Assembly: GCA_021234155.1 (NCBI GenBank) | Contig: JAJEKV010000049.1 | Location: 5,654,691-5,718,690 of the forward strand | Direction of reading: 5' to 3' | DNA: 64,000 nt | Origin: Isoetes taiwanensis | Taxonomy: Eukaryota > Streptophyta > Lycopodiopsida > Isoetales > Isoetaceae | In this document: positions 34,146-51,071 of the stretch, piece after piece | Layout of the letters: every line of letters starts with the position of its first letter | Position numbering within the stretch: position 1 is the first letter of the stretch | Translations under genes and position numbers: made by a program | Notes under the pieces: model-generated | What the model was told of the DNA's origin: nothing | The model's database searches: none | What the model saw: only the letters and a program-made list of their open reading frames with translations

Positions 34146-35031
34146 CAGTCTCACTGGATTCTGGGCGCTTACCATGTACTCAGGAGGTAATCAAGATTTC
34201 TTAAGCACAATGTGTGTGCCAAGCTTATCAAACAGTATTATTTACTCTTAAAATTGTAATATATTAATGTCTTCTTCCAGATATATCCAGTATGTCAAGC
34301 AAAATACAACCTATATTAACTGATGAGGCAAGAACAGATTATCATAAGATATTACCAGTTGCAGCGTAAATCCTCTGTGGATAATGCTGGTCTGTCCATC
34401 TGTTAATCTATCTTAACAATTCCAGCTTATACTTTTCTATCCGTCTTACATCCCTTAATGTTTCTGCATCCTCTGCAGCAAGAACAACAATTAGTATGTT
34501 GGAAAGCTTGATAAGGCTTGCTCAGGGTAGAGAGTCTATGTCTGGAAACTTTTTTGTATCATAATATTTATTGACATTCTTTTTTTTTCATACAGCTCAT
34601 GCAAGATTAATGTACAGAAAACATGTTATGTAGCATGGATGCAATAGCAGCTATTGTTTTGTGCGAATCTTCCATGATGACTTCCCACCATTCTTGATAA
34701 TATTGGAAATGCACTTCATTCTCGTTTTAGGAGGATCTGGCGTGGAATGTATCCATTACTTACGATAATAAATGTTGGACTTGGTTGTATATAGTTTAAT
34801 ATTTTTCGTTTTTCCCTAACTTATCCAAAGATGTTAAACAGGGGCAGGTAATTCTGGAGAAGTTAAACATACTTTCGATCCCCAAGCAGTTGGAAGCTCC
34901 CATTCTTCAGCTGTTAAAACTTCCAAATATTTTGTCAGATCAGAAAATGATGCAGCTGAAAATGCTGGGACAACCCACAAATGTCTGTTTTGAAGCCTTG
35001 CAGCAGAACAAGAAAGGATACTCACGTTTGA
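34146..35031 (+). pseudogene. MCM9: Second copy of MCM9 exons 16-20, assembly overlap
   Basis: Starting inside exon 16, the sequence repeats 27068-27942 almost exactly. Exon equivalents are 34146-34186, 34281-34389, 34479-34526, 34596-34748 and 34831-35031. Introns are kept at near identity. Differences are mostly small indels (two bases lost in exon 17 after VKQ, one gained after DEA, several in exons 19 and 20), which break the frame. Real gene duplicates do not usually keep introns better than exons, and the copy begins exactly at the gap, so I read this as the same locus from a second, unpolished contig. It should not be counted as a second gene. Confidence 0.85.
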
Positions 35032-35069
35032 ACTTAGTAAAAAGCAATACAAATGTTTTGAAAATAAAA

Positions 35070-35902
35070 TTTATCTTGTGAAGTAGGGAGAGGATAATCC
35101 TCCTCGATTTATGCGTTTCTCTTGAGTATGTACAGCATGATATTTTTTAATATACTAATAATAAAGTCTTTTATTCTAAATGTAATATGTGTATGAGATT
35201 AGTACTCTTTTGGATAGGAGGAATGATTATCCAAATTCATATTGAGTAGGAATGTCTGTCTGCATGCTCTTGGTTATATGCACAAGGTTTTAAAAAAAGG
35301 CAAGTTTTTATGGTTCAGCTTGGGGTGCAAAGTATAATAATCTGGTTTTCAACGTATTATGATGGCGAATGTTCCCCAGCAGCCATTATTTTCATTTAAA
35401 ATTGGCTGCTCTTGCTCTATCAAGGTTGGAGCTTGCAGATCGATCCAATTTCCTTCAGCTGTGGCGCCAATTTTTGGGGCAACCATGACGTGGAGGAAAT
35501 GATATATGAAAGGCCAAAATTTATTTAGAGATCATATACCGCTGAATTAAAGGGATGAATGGATGGCACGGGTTGAGATAGAGGTATTCTGATGAATCTA
35601 TCTTATCCACATACAATGCGTAATTCATTTAGGGAATCGTTCGTCATGGAATGTCCTCAAGGAATGTATGCCATACATCGTTCTAGATGTGACAAATAGA
35701 GGTGCAGATTGATAGACGTAAAGGCGGAAATAAATAATTACATTTTTTGAAGGGTTATAGATCTCACCAAAATGTATCCCACATCTTTTTGTTGCCTATA
35801 TAAAAACTTCGAAATGGTGCTGGACGTTGCTGGGCATAAAAGAATGAATAGTAAATGATACATTGATGCAATTGTTGAATTAATTCACATTTAAAAATTA
35901 CA
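35070..35902. other. Second copy of the MCM9 3' flank
   Basis: Repeats 27979-28810 with scattered single-base indels. No gene. Confidence 0.8.
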
Positions 35903-37520
<1,618 letters not shown>

Positions 37521-37542
37521 ATTTTCTTTTCTTTCTTTTCTT

Positions 37543-37575
<33 letters not shown>

Positions 37576-37576
<1 letters not shown>

Positions 37577-40405
37577 GTAAATTTCCTCAATCAAAGAAAT
37601 GTACATCTAAAAGCGTTATGGGAATTGGATCAAGTGTTGTTGATCTGGTTATAGTGAGGATCCATATGGTGGATAGCATTAGTGACTTGAGTATGATGAT
37701 GGCATACCAACTTCTGATCACTTCCCAATTCTTGGTGCATTTAAGACTTGAGGACCCGGGGTGTTATATAAGCACACCCTAACCGAGAAACACAAACTAG
37801 GATAAACATGGATCCACGTAAGATGGGTATCTTTAAGAAGATGTGTGAGCAAAATGCTAAAGGAGCTTACATGGCGGGAGAACTTAGTAGGATTGGACCG
37901 CGATGCTTACCTCTATGTTACTTGAGGTGGCTCGAAAATGCTTCATACCTAGATGCGTGCATTGAAGGATTGCCATGTAATGGGTGGTATGACCGCGAAT
38001 GTAAAAGTAAAATTTTGGAATTTAAAAGCGCAACACGGAAGATAAAGGCAAGGTTGAGGAAGGAATATCGACAATTAGTGAGAAGGAAAAAAAGCGAGCA
38101 TACTACCAAACCAAGCGAGGAAACAACTTTGGTAAGTGAATTGTTATCCATGACCAAAGAAATTACGGACAAGGTTGAAAGCGAGGAAACACAGACTAGT
38201 CTTTTAGATGTGGATAGTTTATTACAACAAGCTGCATAAACTATATCCGCGTAAAAGCGGGATTACATGAGAAAATGGGCCGGAACAAAGGTGATAATCT
38301 CACTTTTTGGATCTGCAGATATATTTGAAGAGTGAAATCACTTTAAAGTGTAACAAAGGCGGTGATGCACTTGGGTTGATAAGCGAGAGATGATAAAATG
38401 GGCTGGTCAGTATTTGTAACCATGTCATCCGCGAAAATGATGAATAAAGCGTTGGTTGAAGGCTTCCCTCACACATAGCAAGTCAATAGAGTGGTACCAA
38501 TCCATAAAAGCGAGAGCGTCGGCGACAAAGCAACTATAGAATGATCATAGTAGCGGTTTATTTTTCAAATTATTTGCCAAAGCTTATAGAGATAAAGTTA
38601 AGTGATTGGGCAAGAGATGCACAATGTTAGAGGCTTCGAGGGCAAAGTAGGTTTTAGACCTAACGGGTCTACACTAGACCACTTAATTACTATGAGAGTA
38701 GTGGCGGATCTTTGTGAAGAAAACTAAAAATCCGCTCTTTGCTTGCTTTGTGGATCTTACTAAAGCTTTTCGATATGCTAAGAAGAGAACATTTGGGAAT
38801 ACATGGATCACATAGGGTGCCACGGGGGGCTGAAAGCATGATGTCGATTATATGAGAAAGTGTTAGTAAGGCTATCTTTTCAGCTAAACAAATCACATGG
38901 CGAGAGATAATTAGTAACATTAGGGTGAAGCGGATGCCCTCTATCCCTACATTATTTGGGATATATATAGACCCGGTTGGAGATGTGGATCTGAGAGACA
39001 TAGTGGAGGGGGACTACACTTGCGGGATACTTGCTTATTCTACTTTTATATCTGAGATGATATTGTTATCCTTGCTCATGATTACCCACGATATCGACTT
39101 GGAGGCACTAGCCAATTTACGTGATGCTACTAAAATCTTGGTGAATTTGAATAAGACTAAAATTCTCATTTTGGAAAAAAGCGAGTTCATAATTTTTCAC
39201 TTCAATATAAAGGGAGAAGGTGGAAATAAGCGGACACACATAAATATTTAGGGCTTATAGTGGACCACAATTATGGGTGGAACAAAGGCGGTTAGGCTCG
39301 TCTTGATCTTTGGGATTAAGGCACTATCATAATCTGTGAGAAATACAAAAAAGCGAGGGATTGTAGGCCCAAGCCCGAAGAAAATGTTATATCAAACCTT
39401 AATCGGGGATAGTTGTGTTGTGTTAGGTTTTGGGGATGTATTTTGTTTTCTTTGTACTTGTGGTTTGGGGGTGGTCGCGGCTCTTCCTTCCTTCCTTCCT
39501 TCCTTCCCTAGAAATGTGGAAAAGAGTTGAGAAAATTCAAAAAGAAATTTCTTACATGCGAGAACTAGGGGTTAAAATGCAAACCATTATCATATGATGT
39601 TGGTTGAAGGAGGGATGGAGATGTTAGAAAATTTGAAGCATTATTTCTGGCAGCTCAAATATGTGCAAAAGATCCATGATATGGATCTTTGATAGGCTAC
39701 CAAGGCTTGCAATGATCTGAGTAGTCTTAAGGGATGGTATAATGAAGTGAGTAAATGGTTGGGTAAGTGGGGAATGGTGCTAGAAGATATGCCATCGGAG
39801 GAGGAGGGCGAGCTAAGGGAATGGGTCCTACGCACATATCAGAGAAAAATCTTGGCATAATCACGAGGGCGAAAATGGCATTTTACAAAAAGAAATTAAT
39901 CCGACACTTGGGAAGCCTTTGCATCTCTTGGGTAAAAGCTGTCTTACTTTAAAAGACATTTGTTATGCGGAGACTAAGATTAAGTTCACATCACACAGGA
40001 GTGGAGGTTGGTAGATGGGGGAATCTCCCGAAACTTACGTACACAATAAAACATGTGGAGCTGATGTCTTGGAGAATGAGGCACACCTTATTCTTGTCCT
40101 ACATATAAAAATTTAAGGAGACGGATGGGTATTCCCTCTGGGATCTCTTTATATAGAGTTCTTTTCTTGTTTACCCATTTTGCAACTATCGATGACTACT
40201 TGATAGAAGTGATGAAAGTGAGAGACATGTCAATAAGAAACTATAAACACTCACTAGAATTATATGAGAAGAGAGTAGTGAGACTAATGATGCCCTGATT
40301 GAGGGTACATTAGAGTTTTTAATTATATGCAAAAAGCTGACTTGTATATATGGTCTTCTAGACACGATGGTCTCATAGGCGTGATCTATAAAACATTTCA
40401 TTTCA
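37576..40405 (+). mobile_element. Second copy of LINE 2, error-rich
   Basis: Repeats 30478-33300 including the (TTCC)n insertion near 39480. The first copy is open for over 600 codons, and this one breaks every 30-140 codons. Errors concentrate at CAG/CTG sites. The (TTTC)n(CT)n tract at 37524-37575 precedes it. Confidence 0.85.
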
Positions 40406-40407
40406 TT

Positions 40408-40410
<3 letters not shown>

Positions 40411-40484
<74 letters not shown>
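40411..40484. repeat. (CT)n microsatellite
   Basis: About 37 CT units, against about 18 at the matching site 33306-33345. The length difference may be allelic or technical. Confidence 0.9.
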
Positions 40485-40486
<2 letters not shown>

Positions 40487-43060
40487 GTTTGCCCTAAGCA
40501 TAAAGGTTGTGTCACAAGCACTCCTTAATCTCTCTCTTATGTTTGCCTAAGCATAAAGGTTGTGTCCTAAGCACTCCTTAAGCCTATTATAAGGTATGAT
40601 AAATCTGATATGTACAAAGCTTGTTGTGAGAAAAATGCCTCTACTATCACATGGCCAACTAATGCGATGAGAACTTCGGTCATGCCCTTACTCGAGATGG
40701 TTCTTGAATACTTGCTAATACATGTTTTTGTGTCGCTTGGCGAGAGATGGGGTTGCCTTGCAATGGTTGGTTTTTGACTATGAATCGGAGGATGCAAAGA
40801 AGACAATTTATATTAGCAAAGGGGATCACGAAGGCCTTAGCAAGAAGGGAGTACATCGAGAATGGTTAAGAGGAAAGAAAGCGAGGGCTTATTTGAGTAA
40901 AACATGAGCGGATGGTCCGCGAGTTATTGGCATATCGAAGAAGTTTTGGAATAGATTGAAACCTTCCCAAAAACCCAGTACAATGGTAGAGGTTGGTGCT
41001 TTGATGAATCATAATAAACATCTCTATCATGTGCCGGTGTGGACACAAAAATGGATGGGGCATATGAGGGAGGGTTGTTTCTCCTTGGAGGACATGGGGG
41101 ATGGGCTCCAAAGATTATCAATGGTAAAGGCGGCAGATTCACGAAGGGCTTATGGCTGAAATGTTTAAATGGGCGGGTGATAGTGTGGTAGAAGTCTTGG
41201 TAAAAGTTGTGCAATGCTGTCTTGTTTGAAGGCTTCCCCACGCACATGGCAAGTGAATAGGGTGATCCCTCTTCATAAAAGGCGGTGATGAGTACGATCA
41301 AACAACTACCATATGATTATGATATGTAGTTTTATGCCAAAGCTTTTGCTAACATCTTTGAGGCAGCTAAAATAAGCACATGGTCGAGGTTCATAATGTG
41401 AAACAACGGGGGCAAAATTTTTTTAGAGGCGAGGAGGTCACCTAGCGAGATCATTTGGTTACCATGAAACCATGGCCAGTTGATGATTAGTAAGAAGAAA
41501 CCTTTATATGCATTGTTTGTTGATTTCTCTAAAAAACTTTTGATATGGTTGGAAGAGGACACTTGTGGGATAGAATGTCAGCTCTTGGTGTGCTGTTGAG
41601 TATCATGCGGTGGCAAAACTTTATGATAAAGTATTGGTTCAGCTTTCTTTCCCATACACCCATGATGAGTATGTTGAAAGCAATATGGGGGTTAGCGGGG
41701 CTGCCCACTATAAGCCCACACTTTTGGTTTGTTCATAGATCATTTGGAGGATTGGATCTGTCAAAATGGTGGTGATGGAGCATACTCTATATAGGTATGT
41801 TATTTTGCTATTGTTGTATGCCAATGATGTTGTTCTATTATCTAGGGTGTAAGCGGGTCTACAAAAAGCACTTGGATGCTCTTGAGGGATTTTGTGACAT
41901 GAAAAGCATCTTGGTCAACATGGCTAAAACCAAGGTTGTAGTGTTTGGAGCTACCAAGGTAGATCATGTAAAGGTATTTTACAAAGGAGAGCACATTGAC
42001 ATTGTGGATAGTTATAAGTATCTTGGTCTAATTGTAGACAAAAGTCCCAAGCTGGAATATAGTGGGTGAGCAAAAAGCGGATGGTGGGCTTAAGGCTCTC
42101 TATGCCATGCAGCAGGTGTATGAAAGCAGGATATATGGGATTTCGACATGAAAAAGCGGTTGTATATTGCTTTGGTGCAATCGGTGGTGCTATATGGATG
42201 TGAGTATGGGGGCGAGGTTTGGCGTTGGATAGATGGAAGAAAATTGAAAAAATAGAAAAAAGATTCTTTAAATTTGAGCTTGGAACTAAGATGCAAACAC
42301 CATATGATATCTTTGTTAGTGGAGTGTGGGATGCTCTCTTTGGAAGCGGAAGCACTTTGTAATTAAGACTCTCCATTATGTGCATAAGGTGCTCTATGTC
42401 ATGCGAATGATAGTTTGCCAAGGTTGGCATTGGAGGAGACAACATACGAAAGGGTGGTTTCTTGGACATAGTGGGGTGGCTAGCGGATGGGGATGCATAT
42501 GGGCGATTTGGAAAATTGTAAGGATAATGTCTGAGGTTGGGTTGTGGATAATGTAACCCGTGTGTGCTAGCGAGAAAGGTGCGGTTAAGAAGGAGTTCTC
42601 TGGGGTCCATATCAATCCCATGCTACAAGGGCGATTACTTACACACGGGAACACATTTACATTAAACCGCAGGGCAGGGCTATATGTAGGATGAGGTTAA
42701 GCTCACCTGCAGGGCTTGGGGTGGAGTTGGGGAGATGGAGTGATATTCCCACATGAGCTTAGGTAAGTGCAAGTTGTGTGGTGTAGGACTCTTGAGGATG
42801 AGGGGCACATGTGCTACTTCCTTTGTTCATCATATGCCACATTAGCGTGCTAAACATGGTATGAAAGCTTATACACTTCTTTGAATTTTTTGACTACCAC
42901 AGGGGTGTGATTGGGGCGTATATACTTGCTGTTTTGGACCATAGAAAGATGCTTGAAAGCAATGGATGTAAAGAGGAGGGGGCGAGGAAGAAAGAGATTG
43001 AGGGGTTAATGCATTATTATCCGATGATGCATTAGATGAACTTTCTATAATTACTAATGT
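40485..43060 (+). mobile_element. LINE 3, continuing through RT to the C-terminal domain
   Basis: It repeats 33346-34104 up to about 41250 and then continues where the first contig stopped. The remaining RT is visible in broken frames: a VDFSKNF-like palm start near 41525, MVGRGHLWDRMSALGV, a YANDVVLLS-like catalytic box near 41815 where YADD appears as YAND, then KSILVNMAKTKVVVFG and YKYLGLIVDKS. A C-terminal part follows to about 42850. Indels are frequent and of the same GCG-rich kind as in the neighbouring LINEs, so some breaks may be sequencing errors. The 3' hairpin is not recognisable. Confidence 0.75.
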
Positions 43061-43063
43061 ACT

Positions 43064-46040
<2,977 letters not shown>

Positions 46041-46046
46041 TGGGCC

Positions 46047-46277
46047 CGGAGGTTCTTTTTTTTTTTTCACTTTTGCCCTTCCTTGGCTTCCTTCTACCCA
46101 TTCTCTACTCCCTTTTCTCATTTTTCCTTTTCCCTTTTTTTTTTCATTTTTCTATTTCCTGCTTTTCCCCTTTTTCATTTTCCTATTTTCCCCTTCACCT
46201 TTTTCCTCTCCTTTTTCTCCTCTTACCTTTTCTTTTCCCTTTTTCCATTTCCTCTTTCCTCTCCCCTTTCAGTTTTC

Positions 46278-46280
<3 letters not shown>
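46047..46280. repeat. Pyrimidine-rich dispersed repeat, independent copy
   Basis: Matches the last part of the tract at 28811-29238 (CTTTTGCCCTTCCTT, CTACCCATTCTCTACTCCC) and also leads into (CT)n. It lies outside the contig overlap. Confidence 0.75.

Positions 46281-46314
<34 letters not shown>
46281..46314. repeat. (CT)n microsatellite
   Basis: About 17 CT units, directly upstream of the SINE. Confidence 0.95.
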
Positions 46315-46316
<2 letters not shown>

Positions 46317-46535
46317 AGCGGCGTTTAGTCTAGTGGTAACACACTAGGTCTAGCAACTATAGGTCTGAGTTTGGGAGGCGCGAAGAATCGCATGTCTTAC
46401 ATATGGCTTTGTTGGGTGTCAAAACCCCTGAGGATTCCTTGATGTAAAGTGGTTGGGGCGGGGCCCAACCAAGCAATGTAGTGTGGTGTGTGGTCACATA
46501 TCCCGGTTGGATCTTTGCCTAGTGGCGTGGCGTTA

Positions 46536-46540
<5 letters not shown>
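46315..46540 (+). mobile_element. tRNA-derived SINE
   Basis: Box A TAGTCTAGTGG at 46326-46336 fits the polymerase III consensus, and a weaker box B GGTCTGAGTTT lies at 46362-46372, 26 bp downstream as expected for a tRNA-like head. A 150-bp tRNA-unrelated body follows and ends GTTAAAATA before (CT)n. Plant SINEs have this layout. It is not a functional tRNA gene: no acceptor stem closes and box B is degraded. Confidence 0.6.

Positions 46541-46587
<47 letters not shown>
46541..46587. repeat. (CT)n microsatellite
   Basis: About 23 CT units, directly after the SINE end. Confidence 0.95.
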
Positions 46588-46589
<2 letters not shown>

Positions 46590-47666
46590 GGCAAAAAAGG
46601 ACGTGGGGCAGGGTCAGGTTCTTCCAATGCTGGAACAGGAAGAAAGGATAAAAAAGCATTAAAAAATCAGAGATTTCTGATGCAGATTCGTATGGGTCGG
46701 GTGGCTCGGATCTGCGGTTTGTTGAAGCTGCTTATTTGAAGGGAAGCGGGTGGTGAAGGGGGCTCAACCCTTCGAGACCCTATCAAGGCGGGAATGGCAT
46801 GCGGCCGAGGTCCCAGGGTCTTACTTGAGGCTGCTTCTGCGCGGCGAGGGCGGCGGTCGCCGGCTCAATGCCACTTTTACAGCGGCCGGGGATGAATGTC
46901 CCAAGCTTTCTTGCAGCAGGTTCATTCAGTCCCGGGGGTTCAGGGGCTTCAAGGTCTTGGAACAGGGGCTGGGGCTGTATCTCCTTTTGGAGGTTTTAAT
47001 GGAGAAATGGTTATGGGGCAGCTCCTTGCTATTATGATGAGGATCTTGGATTCAATGGAGCAGTCTCAGAAGGAAGCAGAGCAAGCAAGAAGAGAAGCCG
47101 TTGCAGAACAGAATCAATTGCTGAAACTTCTTCAAGGTATGAATGAATCTATATTTGCATTAAAAAATGAGAGCGCAGAATTAAAGCAGCAGGTGGCAAA
47201 TATATCAAGTGCAACACCGGAAAATGACCAAGATGCTTTGGAAAATGACAGGGAAGGATTCTAGGATGCCATGGATACACTAAATGAGAAGATGGAATAT
47301 CTGGCAGATATGCATGAAAGGGAAGCTAAGGCCAATAATTTGAATTCGGGATTACGGAAGAAGAGAATGAGGATCTTGGCGGAGTTCAAACAAGTCAGGC
47401 CCGTGGATATTGTGGATGCATATCGGATTGGCAAGAAAGGGGAAGGAACACGCAACATACTAGTGAAGTGTGCAAGCAAAGAGGCTAAGGCAAGAGTGAT
47501 GCAAAAACGGTCAACACTTAAAGGCCAGTACATTTGGGTTAATGATGACTTAACCAAGATCCAATTTCAGCAGAGGAAAGACGACATTATGAAAATGAAA
47601 GAGGCTAGGGCAGCAGGCAAGCGTACCTACTGGAGAGGTGGGAAAGCAGTAATAGAAGATGCATAG
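46590..47666 (+). pseudogene. LINE 4 ORF1, one stop codon from open
   Basis: Frames 46896-47264 and 47271-47666 are the same frame separated by one TAG (EGF-stop-DAMDTLNEKM). The protein has a Gly-rich start, a coiled coil (SMEQSQKEAEQARREAVAEQ, then NESAELKQQVANIS), an RRM-like domain (RPVDIVDAYRIGKKGEG, RNILVKCASKEAKARVM) and the C-terminal signature YIWVNDDLTKIQFQQRK...GKRTYWRGGKAVI. This is the layout of LINE ORF1 RNA chaperones. Unlike its surroundings this segment is free of GCG-type errors. An earlier start could lie at 46600-46700. An endonuclease remnant follows. Confidence 0.7.
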
Positions 47667-47667
47667 G

Positions 47668-48800
47668 AAATATTGGCCGTGGGTTAGTATGTTGGAATGT
47701 GAATACTTTAAAACATAGCAAAATATGTACTATGGTAGATGTAGTAGATGATCACGGATGTAATTTTCTTTTTCGGAAACATGTGAGCATGAGGAGAAAG
47801 GTCTCCGGAAATTTTGGATTTACCATGTTGCATTACAGTATGGAATAATAAAGGGTGGAATCATAAAGCTTAAAGAAGTATTGCTTGTTATGCGGGAATG
47901 AAATTGTCCATGTAATTCACGTGTGTTGGAGCATAAAAGCATCGGTATAATACATATGGGTTGGATTACAGATAGAAATGGTAAGGTCTATGTGGTACGG
48001 GTGTTACTTTCCGTAGGGAGTCACCAATTTATAACAAAGGAGATTTGGATAAAGATGATCCGTTTTATCATTTAGAGCAAGATATTTTAATATTGAGCAT
48101 GGCCGGGAGAAGTATTCTTGTTAGGAGACTTTAATGGCGAGCGGGAAATCAACAAGCGGCTATGGTTAGCCCGGAGGGAGAAGCGAGTGGTTAGAGATGT
48201 TGGGCGATGAGGAATTACAAATCTCGGGTTGGAGCGAGGTATCGGATGATGGGGTGAAGTGGCCAAAACCACCTGAGGGGGTGCCATGTATTGCATTTGT
48301 CTGCGGTGGTTACGAGATGGTGATCTTTAATGAATGCTTGCTAGATATCCGGGTTCCGTGTAACGCGTGCACGTAAAAATGCTAGTGTGGTGGATTATAT
48401 TATCGCTAAACCTTCTTTTCTTTGAGCAGTTGTTGGTTTGTCAATTGGGGATGAAAATGAAAATTCCGGACCATGTGCCCATCTTCATAACTATCGATTA
48501 TGCAAGCAAACAAGCGAGCGCATAAAAAGCAAGCGAGCATATCACGAAATACAATAAAGCGGATGAATATGGGAAGATATGTGGGCGAAAAGTGATGGCT
48601 CTTGTATGGCGGATACATTACAAGAAAAAAGTGACACATTGACCAATATCTTTGCTGCAATGTTGGATAGTTGCTTTGGGTCATACCATCAAATTTGGGC
48701 CATGGCCATTGCAAAAATGGCTCAGGTGTGTGCCATTTTGTTCATGGTAACGTGGCCCTCAATAAGTTTTATCTTTTCAGTAAGAAATTTCTCAAACAAC
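47668..48800 (+). pseudogene. LINE 4 ORF2, endonuclease remnant
   Basis: In shifting frames: CWNVNTLKHSK-like start at about 47695, an E-T-C motif near 47780 (metal-binding Glu region), LLGDFNGER at about 48120 (the GDFN catalytic block), and VVDYIIA near 48395, which precedes the final His block. No RT follows, and recognisable LINE sequence ends near 48800. GCG-type indels are frequent up to 48570. Confidence 0.6.
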
Positions 48801-48849
48801 TTGATTCAGTACCTTTAAGATTGTAAATGTAATGGAAAAGGTTCTTTCT

Positions 48850-50517
48850 TGCCGAGGGGATGCACTTTTATATAGTGCGGATATGTAGGGCAGCAAACCC
48901 CTCGTATACAAATTTTTAAAGCCAAATTTAAACCCCTCCATATGCAATTTACCCCAAATACATACAAAAACACTCCCAAAGAGCTATCCTTCCGTTCATA
49001 CATACGAAAATAGGTCAAAAGAACTCTCCTAAATTTGCACTATAAAAATAAGTACAAAATGTGAAACCCCCTTGCTTTCCTATGATTGCACAAAACATGG
49101 CTTGAACTTTTTTGTTGACACCATTTTGAATTCATGTAGACTAGGGAAGACATACAGAGGAGGACAAAAATGAACCACACATCTGTCCAACTCGTACATC
49201 TATGACAATTGTTGTTCTTGAGTGCTCTGACTTGTCTCTAAGGTCCAACTATGTGGCCGCCTTCAACAACGTTGCAATTCAACCAGGTAACTATTTAGCT
49301 TTTCAGCCATCGTGAACATGGTTGGAATAGTCAACTTCTGACCTTTCCACTAATAAATTACCAAATTATCTATGATTGCATGTTAAGGCAGATAACTAGG
49401 AATATTCTGGCATATATCAACATATTCCCACCCATCATCATAGCGAGGTTGCCCTGCAATCCAAAAATGTCGTAGTAGATATACGTGTTTAAGTTGGCTT
49501 TGCTTTGGAATAACTGCATCCACGCTTAAAATACCTAGGAAGCAAGATATAAAACAATTCGATAAGGACTAGTTGTAAATTTTGGATTTTAGAGAATCCT
49601 TATTTTAAGGAAAAGGATATAAAAAATATCGTGCCCATGTTCCCTTCATGTTAAATTACCCCTTCACCTCAAATTAGCTGTACCTTAACCCTGAATAAGT
49701 GATTGTAAATGGACTTTTGGAAGGAGTAATTCGAAGGAGCTTAAAATTTCATACGAAATTTTATAGCTTCTTTGAATTCTCCGACAAAAAAAGAGGGAGG
49801 GCGAAATTTGCTCTCCAGGATCTGCTGTGCCTTTTGTTTCTGATCTTTTGCAGTTTGTTCTCTTCAAATCGGCCTTTTGTCTCTTCAAATCGATCTGCAA
49901 ATCCTTAAATCTACTTAAGACATGGCCAAAAAGATGGCTCCAGATTTCTTGCCATATTTTTTGCTCAAGAGGCCGATGCTTCTTTTCCTGCTCTTAATGA
50001 ATCACACTCTAATTCTTCTGATCTCCACTCTGATTCTTCTGATCTCCACTGGCGGCGCCGCTTATCAAAGGGAGTAGCGCGCCAACAAGATTTCGGCATC
50101 AAATTTCGTTGAGAAAGGGCGAAATTTCGTCCTTCCTCTTTTTTCGTTAAAATTACCCAACAATTACACACTTCTTAAATCATGCAATTTCATTGTGATG
50201 GGGCCTAATTTCAATAAAGGTTTAATTTGCTTTTTATAGAAAGCCTTTATGGGCTTTTACTTGCGTAAGGGGTTCCATGCGATGGTTCGGTCGCCACCTT
50301 GCCTTGCATCTAGCCTCTTACACCACGTCAGGGTAAGTGAGTCTGCATTCTTGCAAAATCTGAGATCAATTTTATTCAGAATGGTAAATCGTCCCCTAAA
50401 AATTGGTAGACTAAGTTAATCTTACCTTGACGTAGTGGAGCAAGAAGGGGTAAGGCATTCTTGCTAGCAACTTGTAGGTCGGGATGCCCTCCCCCTTCTC
50501 CACGTCAAGTAAAAATC
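48850..50517. other. Intergenic, nothing coding recognised
   Basis: AT-rich. Contains the motif GGGCGAAATT near 49800 and 50117, also found in the inverted-repeat element that follows. Confidence 0.4.
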
Positions 50518-51017
50518 ACGTAATAAACGATAGGGCGAAATTACTGTCAAATTTCGCGTTTTTATTTCGCATAATAGTCTCGTAAACTGCGGTGCGGCGC
50601 CCTTCTTTGTTTGCCCCTGTTAGGGCCCTGTTCCTGTTCGAGCCCACGATTCGAGGAGCCAGCTATTCGGCATGTTTATTCCGCCACGTATGGAGCCGGT
50701 CCGGCATGTATGGAGCCCGCTATTAAGGCATGTTAGCGCCATTAGGCCATGTTCCTTCGGGCCGGTATGGCCACAATGCGGCCCCGAAAAGATTCACACC
50801 CACGGACATCGCCTTGGGAGCTACAAAAATATAGCTGAGGCAGATTTCTTGAGGCAAGTTTCTTCAGGCAGGTTTCTTGAGGCAGGTTTCTTGCGTTTTT
50901 CTTCTGCAGATATGGAATGCGAAATGATCTTGCGTTTTTCTTCTGCAGATATGGCTTTCTATGGCCAAAAACTGGATAGCTACCTTGTTCGTAATTTCGC
51001 CCTATCGTTTATTACGT
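50518..51017. mobile_element. MITE-like element with 26-bp perfect terminal inverted repeats
   Basis: The 26 bases at 50518-50543 (ACGTAATAAACGATAGGG...) are the exact reverse complement of 50992-51017. The 450-bp interior has no transposase. It carries a short minisatellite, AGGCAGGTTTCTTG repeated about four times at 50827-50886, and a 26-bp direct repeat containing TTCTTCTGCAGATATGG near 50890 and 50928. No clear target duplication is visible, so the class is uncertain. Confidence 0.65.
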
Positions 51018-51071
51018 AAGGGAAACCACTAATCTCGAATATTCCCTCGGGAATATTCCCTCGGCGACCCA

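Noticed and set aside
34146-35031. A second MCM9 gene or a true tandem duplication
   Set aside because: It begins exactly at an N gap next to an adapter, copies introns as well as exons, and differs mainly by small indels. Contig overlap is the simpler reading.
46320-46395. A tRNA gene
   Set aside because: Box A and a weak box B are present, but no acceptor or T stem closes and the sequence continues into a SINE body.
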